From Nitrococcus mobilis (GTDB lineage: Bacteria > Pseudomonadota > Gammaproteobacteria > Nitrococcales > Nitrococcaceae), in NCBI GenBank assembly GCA_024102725.1, contig JAGFJL010000102.1, forward strand, positions 1 through 64,000: a DNA stretch of 64,000 bases. Reading direction: 5' to 3'. Numbering within the stretch: position 1 is the stretch's first letter; the number at the start of each line of letters is the position of its first letter. The position numbers and the translations under genes were made by a program. This document shows positions 35,803 through 43,794 of this stretch, piece by piece. The notes under the pieces are model-generated. The model saw nothing but the letters and a program-made list of their open reading frames with translations, was not told where the DNA came from and did no database searches.

Positions 35803-36438
35803 TTATAAGTACTCGCCAAATAACAGCAGATTGCCATCGGGGTCGCGAATGACAAAGTCCTGTACTCCCCAAGGTTGTCGCTTCAGACTTTGCTGAAACT
35901 CCGCTCCTGCAGCCTTAAACTTGCCATAGAGATCCTTAACCCCCGATACGTCAATGTAGGCGGAAAGCAGGCTCTCTCGCTCCCGCATCTCGCCATCGAA
36001 GACCGTATCACAAACATATCTAAGATTCAGACGGATTCCGTCCCGTTCGACCTGGCCATAAAAGGGGGGCTCACCGTGAATAAACGAAATCTTGAATCCG
36101 AGCACGCCGGTATAAAATTCACATGAACGACGGATATCGGAAACGAAGAACTGGGGGTATACAGCAACAAGCTGCGAAGCTTCATGCTTTGATGATTTTC
36201 TGCTGGACATTTCACTGACTCCTGACTTCAGCGCCGCCCAGCACAAGAAACCTGATTCTTTGGCGATGACCTCCTGAGCCATGCTGAGTGTGAATTTCAT
36301 GGTCAAGAGCTCGACGTCGGTCAAATCTCGATAACGCGGAAATGCAGCCCTGATACGGCCACCGACAGAGTAGTTGTGCTCACGGTGCCAGCGAACCAAC
36401 TGCTTGGCCTGTTTCTTCAGGTTTTCTAGACTCGACAT
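35803..36438 (-). CDS. VOC protein with N-terminal helical domain
   Basis: 211-residue protein. Residues 1-70 are a helical domain (SSLENLKKQAKQLVRWHREHNYSVGGRIR then FTLSMAQEVIAKESGFLCWAALK) that I recall joined to VOC domains or alone in small cassette-type genes. Residues 90-211 are a VOC domain (FFVSDIRRSCEFYTGVLGFKI, VERDGIRLNLRYV, FVIRDPDGNLLLFGEY) of the bleomycin-resistance type. Whether it binds a drug is unknown. The cassette starts at GTTCGGC (36588-36582) and ends at GCCGAAC (35799-35793). Confidence 0.88.
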   Translation of the reverse strand: MSSLENLKKQAKQLVRWHREHNYSVGGRIRAAFPRYRDLTDVELLTMKFTLSMAQEVIAKESGFLCWAALKSGVSEMSSRKSSKHEASQLVAVYPQFFVSDIRRSCEFYTGVLGFKISFIHGEPPFYGQVERDGIRLNLRYVCDTVFDGEMRERESLLSAYIDVSGVKDLYGKFKAAGAEFQQSLKRQPWGVQDFVIRDPDGNLLLFGEYL

Positions 36439-36581
36439 GGGCGCAGGTGTACCTGATTGTTGTAGGTGGGCTTCGCCCTTCCGGCATGGTGCCGCTGCGC
36501 CCTACGGGGACGCCTGAATGATCGATCGCGCCCTCGCCGCTGTCAAGAGAGTGACGTGGAGACCGTGGCGCCAGCTTTGTC

Positions 36582-36670
36582 GCCGAACGCTGTGCATAAG
36601 CCGCGCGGGCCAAGGCGGCATGAGCAAAGAACATGCGGTCCCCGCGTCGGTCTCGATGCGCTGGTTATCC
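36582..36670 (-). repeat. attC-like site of the GNAT-A cassette
   Basis: Minus strand: R'' GGATAAC (36670-36664, overlapping the gene's stop codon), CCAGCGCATCGAGACCGACGCG, and a 3' part CGCGCGGCTTATGCACAGC then R' GTTCGGC (36588-36582). The 3' part closely resembles the classical CGCGGCTTA..TCA.GCGTT end of attC sites. Length is 89 bases. R' departs from GTTRRRY at one base. Confidence 0.6.
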
Positions 36671-37231
36671 GGTATGCGCCGAGGCCAAACTCTTCTCGAG
36701 ATGTAGGACAACATCATCGTTTAGAGTGATCTCTTGCCCTTCACGCACTGCAACCTCACCGACAGTGATACCGTTTCCGTCTGGGACATAGCCCAACTGG
36801 ACGTAAAGCCGCTGTGCCGCGTTGTACCCAGGGTGAAGGCCGACTGCGATGCCGATCCGGTCGGAATGTGTTTTCACGAGATCCTCTGCCGCCCTAACCA
36901 AGCCGGTTCCGATGCCCCGGCGGCGAAAGTTTGGCAGGACGTTGAGATCCTGCAGCTCTGAAACCCCGACAGCAGCGAGCGGCTCATACGACGGCTTCCA
37001 TTTCACGGTGATATAGCCTGCGAATTCGTTCTCCACGAATGCGACGAGAACTTCGCGAGCCCCTTCATTCTGCTCGGCGAGATAACGCTCGAAAAGGTCG
37101 CTCGATTTAGAGCGCCAGCCGATAGCCTCGAAACACGCTGCCATCACCTTTGTGTCGTCGGCGTGAATGCTGCGAATGTCGAGCTTAATGAGCCGCGTTG
37201 TCTTCACGCCGGATAACGCCTTGTTGGGCAT
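36665..37231 (-). CDS. GNAT family N-acetyltransferase
   Basis: 188-residue GNAT protein. The acetyl-CoA-binding loop is NVLPNFRRRGIGTGLVRAAE (motif A, about residues 97-116), followed by VGLHPGYNAAQRLYVQLGYVPDGNG (motif B). The substrate is unknown; related cassette proteins modify small molecules. The ATG at 37231 overlaps the previous stop (ATGA), but lies inside the cassette boundary box of its neighbour, so a start further in (near residues 11-16) is also possible. Confidence 0.87.
   Translation of the reverse strand: MPNKALSGVKTTRLIKLDIRSIHADDTKVMAACFEAIGWRSKSSDLFERYLAEQNEGAREVLVAFVENEFAGYITVKWKPSYEPLAAVGVSELQDLNVLPNFRRRGIGTGLVRAAEDLVKTHSDRIGIAVGLHPGYNAAQRLYVQLGYVPDGNGITVGEVAVREGQEITLNDDVVLHLEKSLASAHTG
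37211..37229 (-). repeat. Mini attC-like junction of the SnoaL cassette
   Basis: Minus strand GCCCAAC (37229-37223), five bases AAGGC, then GTTATCC (37217-37211). The two outer boxes of an attC are present but the whole stem between them is missing. GCCCAAC is the exact complement of the box that opens the same cassette (GTTGGGC at 37662-37656). Confidence 0.55.
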
Positions 37232-37635
37232 CAGTCGTTATCTGTTGGCGCAGGAGCCAACATGTTGGCATCACGCGCAAGAATCCATTTGCCATTCTGC
37301 TTCTTGAAAATCGTCAACGTATGCCCCGCTCGGGTTGTTGGTTGAGAGCCGGCGGGCAGAGTGGCCACGACTTTCAACTTTTGCCACATGAAGGCCCAGT
37401 CACCGAGAATCTTGATCTCTTGAATCTCGCTTGACCCATCAAATTTCGGCGCGCCTGCACCAGTTTGAGCCCGTGCAGCAGCGGCAAAGTCGTCCTTTCG
37501 CATGGGCGGCTGGCCGGTCACGAGGAAGACGACATCATCTGCCATCAATGAGAGCACTGTTTCGACATCGCCAGATTTCGTGGCAGTCATCCAAGTGGAC
37601 ACGAGCTGCCGGATCTGTTCTTCATCGCTTTGCAT
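37231..37635 (-). CDS. SnoaL-like (SgcJ/EcaC family) protein
   Basis: 134-residue protein with the cystatin-like SnoaL/NTF2 fold: DEEQIRQLVSTWMTATKSGDVETVLSLMADDVVFLVTG, the KILGDWAFMWQKLKVVA strands and GHTLTIFKKQNGKWILARDANML. SgcJ/EcaC family proteins are often associated with oxidoreductase or lyase activity but most are uncharacterised. ATG 37635 is chosen because homologues begin about four residues before EEQIRQL; the frame is open to 37674 across an attC box. It is a cassette in the array. Confidence 0.87.
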   Translation of the reverse strand: MQSDEEQIRQLVSTWMTATKSGDVETVLSLMADDVVFLVTGQPPMRKDDFAAAARAQTGAGAPKFDGSSEIQEIKILGDWAFMWQKLKVVATLPAGSQPTTRAGHTLTIFKKQNGKWILARDANMLAPAPTDND

Positions 37636-37655
37636 GTGAACTCCTCGGTCTTGAT

Positions 37656-37749
37656 GCCCAACGCCTCGCTTCACCGGGGCGGCGAAGCCGATCTCCGGTA
37701 CAAGCGTTTGTTCGATAGCACTGCCGCCGACACAGACTCGTTGTTGAAT
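37656..37749 (-). repeat. attC-like site of the GNAT-B cassette
   Basis: Minus strand: R'' ATTCAAC (37749-37743), GGCGGC...GCCGCC partial stem, GTGAAGCGAGGC and R' GTTGGGC (37662-37656). Both outer boxes fit the consensus RYYYAAC and GTTRRRY. Length is 94 bases. Confidence 0.65.
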
Positions 37750-37752
37750 TAC

Positions 37753-38198
37753 TCATTGGGCGCCATGAAATTGGCGTACGCGCTTTTGTAAAAAGTATCG
37801 CGTATGGCCCGTCGGAAAGCTCTCCAAAGCCCCAAACACTTGATAACCCAACTTTTGATAAAAGCCGAGCGCCTGTGGAAATCATAGGTGTCCACATAGG
37901 CGTGCTGACAACCTCGCTTGACCGCCTCGTGCTCAGCACGCGCCACAAGTTCAGTGCCATAGCCCTGACCCCGAAGTAGCTCCGCCACCCACAATTGACT
38001 TATAAACAGCCAACCCCAATGGGTATAACCGATTAAGCCCCCCACTATTTCGCCTTGATCATTCCGAATGAAAGCCGCCAAGCGTTGCCAGTTTTCTCTC
38101 TCCACTTGCGTGTCATTGTAGGAGACCAAACTTCGGATCAGAAGGCGGATGTCTGCCTCGGAAGGCGGATCATCCATCGAAATTTTATAGTCGGCCAT
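37753..38198 (-). pseudogene. Frameshifted GNAT acetyltransferase gene
   Basis: The first 110 residues are a normal GNAT: ERENWQRLAAFIRND, GGLIGYTHWGWLFISQLWV and LLRGQGYGTELVARAEHEA. After VDTYDF (near 37876) the frame changes. The other frame continues the domain as QALGFYQKLGYQVFGALESF and ends RYFLQKRVRQFHGAQ with a stop at 37753. Two extra bases (CA within TTCCACAGG) explain the shift. Read without correction, the product is 149 residues (stop at 37749) with a wrong C-terminus lacking motif B, so activity is unlikely. Confidence 0.75.
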
Positions 38199-38613
38199 CT
38201 CCTGTTCCTTTTGTTCGTGTGCCTAAATCTTGTTGGGTGAGCTTCGCTCAAGAAGTGACGGCAGTAATTCTGCGTGAGCCAGCGAACGGAGATGGCGACC
38301 CCACATACGTCCAGTTGTCCGCGGACAGGTGTGCCCGATATTCTTGATCTATCCTGTCTATGGTATTGAGGCACATGGAGATGTGTCTGGCAACTTACAC
38401 AATAACCACGGCTGGAGAACGAACAGGCAGGAACAGACTTTTTTTGTTGAACCAAGTTTGCGCTGGCCTTCGGTCCAAGCAGTGCTGCATTCGAGCTGAA
38501 ACAAGACGAGCGCCATTACCGCTTCGTCTGGCAAAAGCTCATAGCGCTGGACCTTCTTCCAATGGCTGTCGGGGCACTCCACCGTCAGGAGATCGGGCGC
38601 GGCGAGCGGTTGT
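38199..38613. other. Gap at the start of the cassette array
   Basis: 415 bases. Near 38222-38239 the minus strand reads ACCCAAC, a few bases, then TTTAGGC, similar in layout to the mini attC at 37211-37229 and a possible first boundary. No integrase or attI is visible. A minus-strand frame starting at 38582 (MECPDSHWKKVQRYELLPDE) matches nothing I know. Confidence 0.35.
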
Positions 38614-39291
38614 TCAGAAGAGCCTTAGCACAGGCTCCAAAATGGCCCAGCATTGCTGGGGGTGCGAGAACGGCAGCGCATGCCCGGCCCCTTCGATTTC
38701 GTGGTACCGCGCCTGTGGCTGTAGCGTGTCGAACAGCGCTCGGCCTTGTGAGCTAGGCACGATCCGGTCCTCGCTGCCGTGCAATACAATCACGCGTCGT
38801 GCCTTCTCGAGCGTGGCCGCCGCCATCCTGCTGTGGCCCAACAAACGCAAATCCTCGGCCAATCGATCCCGGTCGAATTCCCTGTTTAGATGATCCTCGT
38901 AGCGGGCGGGCGCATAGCAACGCTGCATGAAACGGCGCATAACAGCCCCTGGCTCGAGTGCAAATTGCTTCTGCATGCGTTGCAGGATGAGGCGCGATTT
39001 TCCTTGTAGCCGCAGCGTTTCCGAATGAAAGTGCAGGAAGCCGCTGAATACGACCAGCAGATCACAGGATTCCAATTGCTGCTGTGGACAAAGATGCAGC
39101 CCGTAGGAATGGGTGAAGATGATTTTTCGAGCGTTTGGATCGCTGAATACCGGATCGTAGGGCTTGCCGTAATAACCCCGGTCGAACGCCTGCAGCCGCC
39201 AGGAAGATGCAAGATAAGGCGGCCACACACTCCAAGCATTCCGGTCGAATCCCCAGCCGTGAAAGGCCAGTATTTCAGCCGTTAGCCCCAT
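38614..39291 (-). CDS. Alpha/beta hydrolase, candidate pimeloyl-ACP methyl ester esterase
   Basis: 225-residue alpha/beta hydrolase immediately after bioF. Elements are ILAFHGWGFDRNAW (oxyanion region), IFTHSYGLHL with the nucleophilic Ser in H-S-Y-G, VIVLHGSEDRIVP with the acidic residue and IEGAGHALPFSHP with the catalytic His. In biotin synthesis BioH or an unrelated substitute removes the methyl ester of pimeloyl-ACP; position suggests this job. The nucleophile box HSYG differs from the usual GXSXG of BioH, so it may be a different replacement type. ATG 39291 overlaps bioF by 17 bases. Confidence 0.65.
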   Translation of the reverse strand: MGLTAEILAFHGWGFDRNAWSVWPPYLASSWRLQAFDRGYYGKPYDPVFSDPNARKIIFTHSYGLHLCPQQQLESCDLLVVFSGFLHFHSETLRLQGKSRLILQRMQKQFALEPGAVMRRFMQRCYAPARYEDHLNREFDRDRLAEDLRLLGHSRMAAATLEKARRVIVLHGSEDRIVPSSQGRALFDTLQPQARYHEIEGAGHALPFSHPQQCWAILEPVLRLF

Positions 39292-40450
39292 TCCAACCCC
39301 GCAAAGTCCGCAAAAAATAGTCGACGTATGCAGGCGTGTGGCAGCTGGATAGCGCAATGCGGATCCGCGACCGGCCCGGTTCCACCGTGGGCGGGCGAAT
39401 AGCCGTTGCCAATATCCCGTTTTGCTCGAGCCATCGGGACAGGTTCAAGGTCAGATTTTCATCGCCGAGCAAAATGGGGATGATCTGGGTGGTCGAGCTG
39501 TGCGTGTCGAACCCCATCCCGCGTAGCCTGCTCCGCACCCGCTCGGAGAGCCGATGCAGGTAGTCCCGCTCTCGATCCAATGCGGGGACGAGCTCGAGGG
39601 CGGCTTCGATTGATCCGATGAGCGGTGGCGGCAAAGCCGTGGTGTAGATGAATCCGGGGCAGAAGTTGATCAGATAATCCTTGATGGGCTCGGCGCAGAG
39701 CACAAAGGCGCCGAAGCTGCCGTAGGCCTTGCCGAAGGTCCCGATCACCAGATCGATGCCCTCTTGCCGCGCCGTCAAACCCAGGCCCTGCTCACCCCAG
39801 ACCCCGACCGCATGGGCCTCGTCGATGATCAAAAACGCGTTATACTCGCCCGCCAGCGCCACGAGCCGGTCCACATCACTGCGGTCGCCGTCCATGCTGA
39901 AGATGGATTCCGTTACGATCAGAATCCGCTCGTAGCAACCGGCCGCGGCTCGCAGCCGCCGCTCGAGCTCCGTTAGATCGCGGTGCCGGTAGCGCCTGAA
40001 GGTGGCCCGACTGAGCAACGCGCCCTGAATCAGGCTATTGTGGCTGAGCTTATCGGTGAGCATGAGCGTGCCACGTCCGGCGAGCGCGCCAAGCAGCGTG
40101 CTGTTGGCCTGGAAACCCGAATTGAAAAGCACAGCGGCTTCACGCCCATACAGGCGCGCCAGCTTTTCCTCCACCCGGGCATGAATATCGAGCGTCCCGC
40201 ACACGAGCCGGGAGCCGGTCGCACCGGTGCCGTGACTGCTCGCATAGTCGGCGGCGCGCTCCCTCAGCTTGGAATGGCGCGACAAGCCGAGGTAATCGTT
40301 GGAGAAAAAGTTCAACATACGCCGGCCGTCCTTGTAGACGACTGCGGGATCGCTCGGATCGGGTACCAGCGACTGCAGGGAGCGGAATTGGTTGCTGCCT
40401 TTACGTTCCGCCAGCGCCCGCTCGATGAATGCGTACTTATCTATGGGCAT
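39275..40450 (-). CDS. bioF: 8-amino-7-oxononanoate synthase BioF
   Basis: PLP-dependent alpha-oxoamine synthase that condenses pimeloyl-ACP/CoA and alanine in biotin synthesis. The 391-residue protein shows NFFSNDYLGLSRH, GTGATGSRLVCG, DKLSHNSLIQGA, ESIFSMDGD, DEAHAVGVWGEQG and the PLP-binding Lys in GTFGKAYG. ATG 40450 fits homologues; the longer frame to 40666 has no similarity. 2-amino-3-ketobutyrate ligase is the main look-alike; the BioF-type GEQGLGLT block and the hydrolase neighbour favour BioF. Confidence 0.93.
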   Translation of the reverse strand: MPIDKYAFIERALAERKGSNQFRSLQSLVPDPSDPAVVYKDGRRMLNFFSNDYLGLSRHSKLRERAADYASSHGTGATGSRLVCGTLDIHARVEEKLARLYGREAAVLFNSGFQANSTLLGALAGRGTLMLTDKLSHNSLIQGALLSRATFRRYRHRDLTELERRLRAAAGCYERILIVTESIFSMDGDRSDVDRLVALAGEYNAFLIIDEAHAVGVWGEQGLGLTARQEGIDLVIGTFGKAYGSFGAFVLCAEPIKDYLINFCPGFIYTTALPPPLIGSIEAALELVPALDRERDYLHRLSERVRSRLRGMGFDTHSSTTQIIPILLGDENLTLNLSRWLEQNGILATAIRPPTVEPGRSRIRIALSSCHTPAYVDYFLRTLRGWNGANG

Positions 40451-40569
40451 GTTTTGCCTCGTTGGGGCACGCGGGGTTGCCGAGAACATGGGCCGCCGGG
40501 ATGACGGCCTGCGAGACCTCCCGGACTGTATTCCGGCGTGTCCCGACAAGCCGCCTGCCCCAATCCCGA

Positions 40570-41391
40570 TCACGATTCCACTGCGCGCGCTTCGATCGCC
40601 TCGACCAACGGTCTTGTTACCGGACCGAGCGGATAGCGCCGCCGCTGCAAGGCGACAACCGGCCAAATCCCGACCACGGAATTGCAGACGAAGATCTCCT
40701 CGGCCGGCGCCAGATCCGTCAAGGAAAGCGTCGTCACTTGGCAGGAGAGCGACCTCTGCACCGCCGTTTCCAGGATGATCTCCCGCATCACGCCGGCCAC
40801 ACCGCTCGCGCTCAAATCCGGCGTCAGCAGATATCCGGAGCGCACGATGAAGAGATTGGTCATCGTGCCTTCGATCACGCGGTCCTGGTAATCGAGCATC
40901 AAACCTTCTTGGTAGCGGCTGTCGTCATCCCATTCCAGACGCGCTAACACCTGCTCGAGGCGGTTGAGGTGTTTGAGCCCGGCCAATGCCGGATTGCTCG
41001 CCAACCGCGTCCGGCAAACCCGCAGCCGGATACCCTCCCGAACGTAGCGCTGCGCATGCACCGGCCAAGGGTGGCGCATGAGGATGTGGCGGCTAGGGGC
41101 GTCGGGGTCGGGCCGATAACCGCGCCCCCCTACCCCGCGGGTCACGATCAGTTTGATGATCGCTCGTGACTGGCCAACCGCCAATGCGGCGATCTCTCGG
41201 CGCAGCCCGGCCGTCTCGGGCGGTGTGATGCGCAGCCGAGCGCAGCCGCTTCGCAGACGACGCAGATGATAGGCCAGCCAGGGAATGCGGCCGTCGCGCA
41301 CGGCCATGGTCTCGAACAACCCATCGCCGTATTGCAGCCCGCGATCGCGCGGATCGAGCAAATCCGGACCCTGGTATCCGGCCTCACTCAC
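40570..41391 (-). CDS. pabC: Aminodeoxychorismate lyase PabC
   Basis: Fold-type IV PLP enzyme that releases pyruvate from aminodeoxychorismate to give p-aminobenzoate for folate. The 273-residue protein shows DRGLQYGDGLFETMAV, LKLIVTRG-like IKLIVTRGVGGRGY, the PLP-binding Lys in LKHLNRLEQVLA, and EGTMTNLFIV. GTG 41391 overlaps the pabB stop (GTGAGTGA), which supports it; TTG 41418 would add nine residues. Branched-chain aminotransferases share the fold, but linkage to pabB decides the call. Confidence 0.92.
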   Translation of the reverse strand: MSEAGYQGPDLLDPRDRGLQYGDGLFETMAVRDGRIPWLAYHLRRLRSGCARLRITPPETAGLRREIAALAVGQSRAIIKLIVTRGVGGRGYRPDPDAPSRHILMRHPWPVHAQRYVREGIRLRVCRTRLASNPALAGLKHLNRLEQVLARLEWDDDSRYQEGLMLDYQDRVIEGTMTNLFIVRSGYLLTPDLSASGVAGVMREIILETAVQRSLSCQVTTLSLTDLAPAEEIFVCNSVVGIWPVVALQRRRYPLGPVTRPLVEAIEARAVES

Positions 41392-42787
41392 CGCTACGCC
41401 GGTCCCCGGTCGGTTCAAGCGCGAGAATGAGACCGCGGGCCTTGGCCCGGGTCTCCGCCAACTCCCTGTTCGGCACGGAATCGACCACGATGCCGCCGCC
41501 GGCCCGGAAGCTCAGTGCCTCACCGCAGCGCTGCATCGTACGGATCAAGATATTGAGATCCATACTGCCATCGTGGTTGAGATAGCCCATCGAGCCGGTG
41601 TACGCACCGCGTGCGGCCTGCTCCAGCTCGGCCAGGATTTCCATGCAACGCACCTTCGGGCAGCCCGTGATGGTCCCGCCAGGGAAAACGGCACGGATGA
41701 CCGCGCCGGGTGATACCGTCTCCACGAGACGCCCCCGCACATTGGAGACGATATGATGGACGTGCGCATAGGATTCCAAGCTCATCAGCTCATCGACCAC
41801 GATCGAGCCGGGCTTGCAGATACGGCCCAGATCGTTGCGCTCGAGATCGATCAGCATGACATGTTCCGCGCGCTCCTTGGGGTGCGCGAGCAGCACCCGC
41901 CGGCTGTCCCGGTCCCGGCTGGGATCGGGGTGGCGCGGCCGGGTACCGGCGATCGGACGCGTTTCCACCGTTTGGTCACGCACTCTCACCAACCGCTCCG
42001 GGGAGGAACTGATCACCGCCCGATCGCCCCAGGTGGCCAAACCCGAAAACGGCCCGGGATTGGCCCGCCGCAGCCGCCGGTACAGCTCGCTCGATAGCGT
42101 ATCCGGTTGCAACTGCCCGGACCAGCGCCGCGACAGGTTCACCTGGAATACATCCCCGTCGCGAATGTAACGCTCGATGCGGCGCACGGCATCGAGATAT
42201 CGCAGCCCCGGCTCCTCCGCCAAGGCACCGCTCAGCACCCTGGAGCGGCCCGATGAGCGAGGGCGGCTGGCCAACGCCCGGATATCGGCCTCAATGCACT
42301 CGAGCAGAGCGGCGTGCTCGGCCTCAGCGACCAGCCAGGTCCGGGCTTGTTCGTGGTCGCGAATAACAGCGGCGGGGATGCGGGTCGCCACCGCAACCGG
42401 CAGCGCCGGATCGCTCGGCAACTGCAACACCGGCTCGATCTCGGCCGCGAGCTCGTAGCCGAGGAACAGGAACCAACCACCGGCAAACGGCAGCGGACAA
42501 GCCTCCGGCGAGCCGAGCGAACGGGCCGTGCGCGTCCACCAGGCATCCAAATTGGGCAGGAACCCCAGATCGGGGGCCATGACCGGGCCGGATAGCTGCC
42601 CGTTCGCGCCGAGCTCGAGGGTTTCGCCCGGAAACGCGAATAGCATATCGTAACGCCCCTGAGCGGTGCCAAAAGCGGCGCTCTCCAATAGATGGGGGTA
42701 GCGCTCGGGACGGTAGGCGTGCAGATCCAGCAGATCCACCGCCTCATGGCACGACCGAATGGAAGCGCGTGCTGCAGCAACCTTCAT
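41384..42787 (-). CDS. pabB: Aminodeoxychorismate synthase component I PabB
   Basis: Converts chorismate with ammonia from PabA to aminodeoxychorismate. The 467-residue protein is of normal length, with the chorismate-binding core IRDGDVFQVNLSRRW, NPGPFSGLATWGDRAVISSSPERLV, ETRPIAGTRPRH, HVMLIDLERNDLGRI and FPGGTITGCPK...GAYTGSMGY. The Pro-Ile-Ala-Gly-Thr box marks PabB rather than TrpE. ATG 42787 is chosen; the frame is open to 42922. PabC follows with an 8-base overlap; pabA is not in view. Confidence 0.94.
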   Translation of the reverse strand: MKVAAARASIRSCHEAVDLLDLHAYRPERYPHLLESAAFGTAQGRYDMLFAFPGETLELGANGQLSGPVMAPDLGFLPNLDAWWTRTARSLGSPEACPLPFAGGWFLFLGYELAAEIEPVLQLPSDPALPVAVATRIPAAVIRDHEQARTWLVAEAEHAALLECIEADIRALASRPRSSGRSRVLSGALAEEPGLRYLDAVRRIERYIRDGDVFQVNLSRRWSGQLQPDTLSSELYRRLRRANPGPFSGLATWGDRAVISSSPERLVRVRDQTVETRPIAGTRPRHPDPSRDRDSRRVLLAHPKERAEHVMLIDLERNDLGRICKPGSIVVDELMSLESYAHVHHIVSNVRGRLVETVSPGAVIRAVFPGGTITGCPKVRCMEILAELEQAARGAYTGSMGYLNHDGSMDLNILIRTMQRCGEALSFRAGGGIVVDSVPNRELAETRAKARGLILALEPTGDRRSGE

Positions 42788-42990
42788 CACCACGAATCCT
42801 TTGCACGAAACCACACGCCAGCAGCTTACCAGGCTCAAGGCCGCGCACTTACAAAGCGTACAGCCATAGAGCCACGCCCGTGACCAGAGATGAGCTGGTG
42901 GCGATGAGCAATGTCTTGGCAAAAATCGCCCTTACACGCTGCGTTACTCATGGTCAAATACGGAGTGAGACAAAACATCCGGAGGCCGGA

Positions 42991-43629
42991 ATGAGCGAGC
43001 CGCGCAAACAGATCCCCGTCGAGGTTTATTTCGATTATATCTGTCCCTTCTGCTACGTCGGCAACGCCCGCCTCCAGCGCATCGCCCGGCGCTATCCCGT
43101 CACCATCCAGTATCGCTTCGTGGAGATCCATCCGGACAACCCGCCCCAAGGTCGCCCGCTCTCCGAGCTCGGCTACCCGCCCGAGCAATGGCGGCGCATG
43201 ATGGAGAACCTCAACGCGATGGTAAGCCAGGAAGGCCTGCCCATAGCCGAGCGAACCTTCACCACCAACTCGCGCAAAGCCCTGCTACTGGCGCAGGCGA
43301 CCCTCGATGAGCGCCCGGCGGCCTTCCCGGCCCTCAATGATACGCTTTTCCACGCTTACTTTGCCGAGGGCCGAAATATCGGTGAGGAGGCCGTGCTGCG
43401 CGAGCTGGCGCAGCGCCACGGGGTCGAGGACCTGCTCATGCCGGCCTGGCAGACCGCACAGTATCGCCGGCGCCTGCTCGAGCACGTCGAGGCGGCGCAG
43501 CGCATCAGGCTCACCGGGGTTCCTACGCTTGTGGTGGCGGGGCACCCTTTCGCCGGCGCGGTGTCCATGGATACCCTTGCCGCAGCTTTACGTCGAGAAG
43601 GAATGGGCCAACCAGCCGATGAATCCTAA
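42991..43629 (+). CDS. DsbA family oxidoreductase (FrnE-like)
   Basis: 212-residue DsbA/thioredoxin-fold protein without a signal peptide, so cytoplasmic. It starts VEVYFDYICPFCYVGNARL with the active-site C-P-F-C (residues 17-20), and ends with the cis-Pro loop LTGVPTLVVAGHPFAGAVS. The family includes FrnE and 2-hydroxychromene-2-carboxylate isomerases; the CPFC pair favours a disulfide oxidoreductase. ATG 42991 has a GGAGG site eight bases upstream. A 34-codon frame overlaps its stop (43619-43723); its reality is doubtful. Confidence 0.88.
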   Translation: MSEPRKQIPVEVYFDYICPFCYVGNARLQRIARRYPVTIQYRFVEIHPDNPPQGRPLSELGYPPEQWRRMMENLNAMVSQEGLPIAERTFTTNSRKALLLAQATLDERPAAFPALNDTLFHAYFAEGRNIGEEAVLRELAQRHGVEDLLMPAWQTAQYRRRLLEHVEAAQRIRLTGVPTLVVAGHPFAGAVSMDTLAAALRREGMGQPADES

Positions 43630-43745
43630 CAAGGGAAAAGCGGCAAACAAGACCTCGACCGGCACGCCAAGACACGGGGCCCGGGCCGCGCCGGCGGCCG
43701 GTGCCACAACGGCTCAGCTTTAGCTGCAAGGATTGATGCAGGCAC

Positions 43746-43786
43746 GGTTTGGCGCCCGATTGGATGGCGGGCGCCAAACCTTTTTT
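43746..43786 (+). terminator. Intrinsic terminator of the DsbA-like gene
   Basis: Perfect 13-bp arms GGTTTGGCGCCCG (43746-43758) and CGGGCGCCAAACC (43768-43780) followed by TTTTTT (43781-43786). A textbook rho-independent terminator on the plus strand, 117 bases after the stop. Confidence 0.93.
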
Positions 43787-43794
43787 ACCAGCGC

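Noticed and set aside
43619-43723. 34-codon gene overlapping the DsbA-like stop
   Set aside because: Pro/Ala/Thr-rich without family match; the ATGA overlap alone is weak support.
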